Shown here in pieces: positions 59,914 through 64,000 of a stretch of DNA of 64,000 nucleotides (the first letter of the stretch is position 1; every line of letters begins with the position of its first letter). Under the pieces are notes generated by a model. That model searched no databases. It was not told the DNA's origin and saw only the letters and a program-made list of their open reading frames with translations. This DNA is from Linnemannia schmuckeri (lineage: Eukaryota > Mortierellomycota > Mortierellomycetes > Mortierellales > Mortierellaceae): the NCBI GenBank assembly GCA_029449235.1, contig JANATG010000001.1, positions 2,356,001-2,420,000 of the forward strand, read 5' to 3'. A program made the translations under genes and the position numbers.

Positions 59914-59938
59914 TTTTTTTTTTTTTTTTTTTTTTTTT
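59914..59938. repeat. 25-bp T-run
   Basis: Twenty-five consecutive T residues lie about 200 bp before the glycogenin ATG. Confidence 0.9.
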
Positions 59939-60141
59939 GTCTCTTTCTTCTTTCCTACTTTCCTTTCCTCTTCTTTACTGAACTCTTACGTTCTTCTTAT
60001 CTCACTAACTAGCAAACCACGGGAGTTGATTCCCACCAAAACCAACCAAGTTCATTCTTCGTTACAGGAGAGTCCTCCCATCAATCCACAGCAACAGCAA
60101 CACCAACACATTCACCCTCCTGGAGAATCAAGTCTTGCCAC

Positions 60142-63100
60142 ATGGAGGCCTACATCACTCTCCTCACAAACAACAACTACGCCAGCGGCGCATTGGTCCT
60201 CGCTCACTCCCTAAGGGCATCACAGACAACAAAACAACTCGCTGTCCTCATCACCGCTGCAGTCTCAAGGCCCATTCGTGACAAACTTGCTGCTGTCTTT
60301 GACTCAGTCATCGAAATCGGAGAGATCGATTCCCAATCAGTAAAAAACCTCGCTCTCCTCGGTCGACCCGAGCTGGGTATCACCCTCACAAAGATCCACG
60401 TCTTCAACCAAACACAGTACTCCAAGGTCGTTTTCCTCGATGCCGACACGCTCGTCCTCAGGAATATCGATGATCTCTTCGACACTGCCGCCAACGGATC
60501 GCTTGATGACGACGACAGGAACAAGCGCTTTGCTGCCTCTCCCGACGCAGGTTGGCCTGACTGCTTCAACTCGGGTGTTTTTGTCTGCAAGCCGTCCTTC
60601 AAGGATTACACAGGGTTAATCCAAATGGCCAGCCAAGAAGGGACCTTCGATGGTAAAGTAACCTTCTTTCTTTCTTTTTTCTATCTTTCTCTATTGTGTC
60701 TTGTCCCTCTGCCCCCTTTTCATCTTTTTCGTCTTTGTGTCTGTCTACTGGTTGCTCACGACTAAGCACACAAACGACAACCGATATTAACGATAACCGT
60801 GTTCTTTCTGTCCTCCTCCATCCCCTTTTTCTTGTCCTTGTTTTTCTATTCCTCCCTGATGCTGGATACGTTTGTAAGGCGGGGACCAAGGATTGCTGAA
60901 CAGCTACTTCAGTGGATGGTCTAGAGGTGAAGGTAGTAACCGGTTACCATTCACTTACAATACAACGCCGACAGCCTCCTACAGGTACGAGAAACCCTAT
61001 CCCACAATGAGCCAGAAACATATGCAAAAAAATAACGACAGAGCGGACTTGCGAAAGTGAAAGCGGAGGGAATGATGACACCAGTCCTCCACATGGTTGC
61101 GCGTCCTTTTCTTTTTCCCTCTTGACCTCATTTATTTTGTTACTTCATGGTCACTCCTGATTTTCCTTTTGGCACATGAATAGACAGGGTATTATTGTTG
61201 TTTTATTGTTTTTTCATTGCTTGTTTTGTGTGGGAACGCGATAGTCACTAAACAACATGAAAATGACAATCGGGTGCGTGGGTGGTGGTGAAAGGGAAGC
61301 GAGGGAAGGAAGGAGGAGTATGAACGGACGGACCCATTCGGACGACTAAGGGACAGGGGACAAGAAGGGGGTTATCGATTTCAACAAAAGAAATTTATCT
61401 TCGTCGAGAGGAGCGTGGGGACATTTTTTTTGTGTGTAGTTACTTTTACCATTTTCTTACATTCACGTTTTGCGACCCATTGTGATGAACCCGCGTCCCC
61501 TTTCTTTATCTCTTCATCCTTTCTTGCCTTGTGTCTGCACCTCTTTTTGTATTATCTTTTACTTTTTTGGTTGCTGCTCTCTTTACTGTAGATCAATTTA
61601 TAATTTTGTTGGGCCTTCTCTTTTTTTGAAGTCCACAGTGAACACAACCTATCAACGAAATCAATGTGAACATGATACAAAATAACTGCTTGTGTGCTTT
61701 TCTCTTCCTCCCAACTGCAAAATAATCTTTGCCGCCGTATCCATTGTCAACCCCCTTCGTTTTTGTTATTGCCCCTTCTTTTCCAATTCCGACCCGCCTA
61801 GTCTGTTGTTGAAAACAAATACGCAGGAACAAAAAGACTCACGGTCTGTCTCTTTCTCTCTCTCTCTCTCCCCCTTGCAACGATAGTTATGCTCCTGCAT
61901 ACCAACAATACAGGGACAGGCTGGCGGTCGTCCACTTTATCGGTAACTTCAAGCCTTGGCAATGGCTTCGGTTCGCAGACGGAACGGTCTTCCCTCGCAA
62001 CACCTCTTCCAAGGATTCGATCGATTTGGTCCAGCAGTGGTGGAATGTCTTTGACAACTTTGTCGGTGGAAGGGTACGTTTACTCGTGCTCACTCTTCAA
62101 ATGAAAATACGCAAAAGAGGTGAAATGATGATGGGGAAGGTGAGAAAGGAAGAGGACGGAGGGAGACAAGCAGATAATTGTGTACCAAGGGCGGGCATGA
62201 CACTATTCCCATTCATCTGGGGACAGGATATTCTTTATCTTTGAGAGCCTTTGCTTGTTGTTCTTATATCGGTGATGATAATCCCGACTCTTTGTGTTTG
62301 GGCTCACTTTCTGGAGGCATGCCTGGGCATTGGCTATGGATGGCCTGAGCTCGCCCTGAGCTCTCATAAATTTTCCTTTATCATCTGGAGGGGAATGAAA
62401 AAATACAGCAAAAAAAAAAAAAGCAAAACGCTGCCAGAGAGAGAGAGCGGTGTGAAAGGGGGAAAGATAGTCGAGTTGATAGACCGCTATCAAGATTAGT
62501 TACACCAGGAATGTTAGGGTTGTTGTTGAACAACAAAAAGGGGAACCCCTCGTATCTCGTAACAAGAGCAGACATCTCGTTCGATAGCATGTTGGGTACA
62601 AATCTCACTGCAGCATTCCTCATGCGCAAAAAAAGAGCAGATAGACTTGGTTGTGGCCACGCGGGCGTAATAAGTAGAGCTTTTGTGGTTTTTGAAGTGT
62701 ACGCCAGAAAATGAGACAAACCAGGGCAGTGAGACTGACCCCCTTGGTTTTTATTTTTTCGTGATGTTAATCTCAAATGTCGTTTTAGCCCTCCGATATC
62801 CACGACGTCGTGCATGGCTACGACCTGCCACCCGTCAGCCAATGGGATCATCTCGGCCTTGATGGGCAGCCTCGTGAACCGGAGACCGAGAAGAAGCCGC
62901 ATTACGATGGGTGGTTCCAGGCATACGACCACCAGAACCAGGCCCAACAGCCCCCACTGGAAGGACATCCCGAGCAATGGCAGCCCCCTATCCCACCTCG
63001 TTTAGGCGAGAGGATAGAGTGGAGCCACGATCAGCACCATCAAGACCACCAGCACCACAAGTACGAGCACATTCATCATCATCAGCAGCAGCACCATGAC

Positions 63101-64000
63101 TACCGCCAAAATGGACATTACGAGCATCATCAAAACGGTCACCATGAGCATCACCATCAAGAGCACCAAGAGCAGCACCATCATGAAAATCATGAGCACA
63201 AGCACGAGCATCATCACCACCATGAATACCACGACCACCACCAGCACCATCGTCATCACCATGAGCAGAACGGGCACCACGAATATCATGAACATCACGA
63301 GCAACACCATCACCAAGAGCCCGCAGTTCCTCTGCCTCCAACGCATCATGAAACCCACTATGCTTACAACCCCCATCATTTGACCGACTATCACTACCAA
63401 CCACCTCCTCTGCCCCCAGTGATACCTCCGCTTCCCGAGCCCGAGTCGCACAGCTGGCGACCAAATGATGCCGTCGCTAGCGTAGACGAGCGACAAACCC
63501 ATCACAAGCGAACCACGAGCATAGTCAGCGCTGACCAGGAGAGCAACCCCCACCACTTGACGGATTATCGGTACCGGCTGCCTCCCGTCATTGATTCTCA
63601 TGATATGGCCAACGGTGCGGCCAAGTTTGGTGCCATTATACCCGAGCCTGTCGGTCTTCCCGACATGTACTATCCCAACGCCTGGGATCTGCCCGAGGAT
63701 CCTAGAAAGGCACACCCCACGCTTGAACCCACGCCTCTCCTAATCGAGAACACCACGAATGACGACAACACGTCGGTCCCTTCTGGAAAGGGTCGACCCA
63801 TCTTTCCCTGGGAGGCCAACGGATCTGTCAGCTCGACTTCCCGTACGCCTACCAGAAAGTACTACAATTATGCTGCCAGTGTCGAAGAGCGGAAGCGCCA
63901 GCATGAGCTGGAGGTCACGAGGCGCTTAGAAATCGAGGAGGAGGCGCTGAAGCAGATCCGGCTTCAGGAGCGTGCCCGGTATGAGCGCGAGCGTCTCAAG
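60142..64000 (+). CDS. GYG1: Glycogenin (self-glucosylating glycogen primer), partial at the window edge
   Basis: Four exons seen, 60142-60652, 60879-60984, 61887-62073 and 62789 to the window end, give 672 residues so far. The glycosyltransferase family 8 domain covers residues 1 to about 260, with the metal-binding DAD at 100-102, the NSGVFV segment, GDQGLLN at 172-178 and the acceptor region SYSYAPAY near 204-211, where Tyr205 or Tyr207 should carry the first glucose. HFIGNFKPW follows. Glycogenin glucosylates itself from UDP-glucose and primes glycogen synthase. Exon 4 holds a His-rich segment at residues about 342-441 and later GRPIFPWE, like a motif that recurs in fungal glycogenin tails. 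The protein ends in a charged helical stretch cut by the window. Intron 2 (902 bp) and intron 3 (715 bp) are long. Confidence 0.93.

Larger units (their letters stand above)
58686..60141. other. Intergenic and leader region before glycogenin
   Basis: No gene was seen. There is a GA-rich microsatellite at about 59055-59093, a C/T-rich block from 59570 to 60010 and a 25-base T-run at 59914-59938. The C/T-rich part is probably the glycogenin promoter and leader. Confidence 0.55.

Noticed and set aside
60142..60765. Glycogenin ending at the stop after exon 1
   Set aside because: A donor at 60653 and in-frame continuation with GDQGLLN and the acceptor tyrosine region show that the frame continues in further exons.

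Overview
The window reads as nuclear DNA of a filamentous fungus, most likely an early-diverging one (Mortierella-type Mucoromycota; this is inference). The grounds are a complete elongation factor 3 gene (a fungal translation factor), a fungal-style glycogenin, a Dnf1/2-type flippase, an LMBD1-like cobalamin exporter, several F-box proteins with little similarity outside the F-box, GT-AG introns mostly of 60-400 bp, pyrimidine-rich leaders before start codons, and many A/T homopolymers and microsatellites between genes. No prokaryotic operons, CRISPR arrays or intact mobile elements were seen.

Layout, left to right: a SLY41-like triose-phosphate-transporter family gene (841-4007, +); a large Dnf1/2-type P4-ATPase in five exons (7451-14063, +); two tandem NAD(P)H-dependent MDR reductases on the minus strand (14400-15721 and 17773-19026); a nine-exon LMBD1-like gene (20446-23876, -); a 1532-residue coiled-coil protein (24195-29317, -); a 3-kb low-complexity spacer; two paralogous F-box genes arranged head to head around a long TTC microsatellite (33250-34950, - and 36512-38158, +); a probable tRNA-Leu(UAG) (38872-38953, +); an acyl-CoA oxidase (40070-42566, +); a third F-box-type gene (44009-46381, -); an SH3-TBC RabGAP in five exons (46554-50753, -); a 4.4-kb stretch with only unresolved coding fragments; elongation factor 3 (55129-58685, +); and glycogenin running off the right edge (60142-64000, +).

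The genes do not form one pathway. Themes are membrane traffic and lipid asymmetry (SLY41-like carrier, flippase, TBC RabGAP), peroxisomal lipid use and carbon storage (acyl-CoA oxidase, glycogenin), electrophile or redox handling (the MDR pair), vitamin B12 transport (LMBD1) and ubiquitin-ligase adaptors (F-box proteins).

No clearly new multi-gene system was found. The observations most worth following are: a flippase reading frame that stays open for 53 codons after its stop; a glycogenin with a segment of about 100 residues that is nearly half histidine; a divergent SH3 domain spread over three exons and joined to a TBC domain; an acyl-CoA oxidase ending in FKL instead of a standard PTS1; shared upstream blocks at the duplicated reductases; and the unresolved region at 51.6-54.2 kb.
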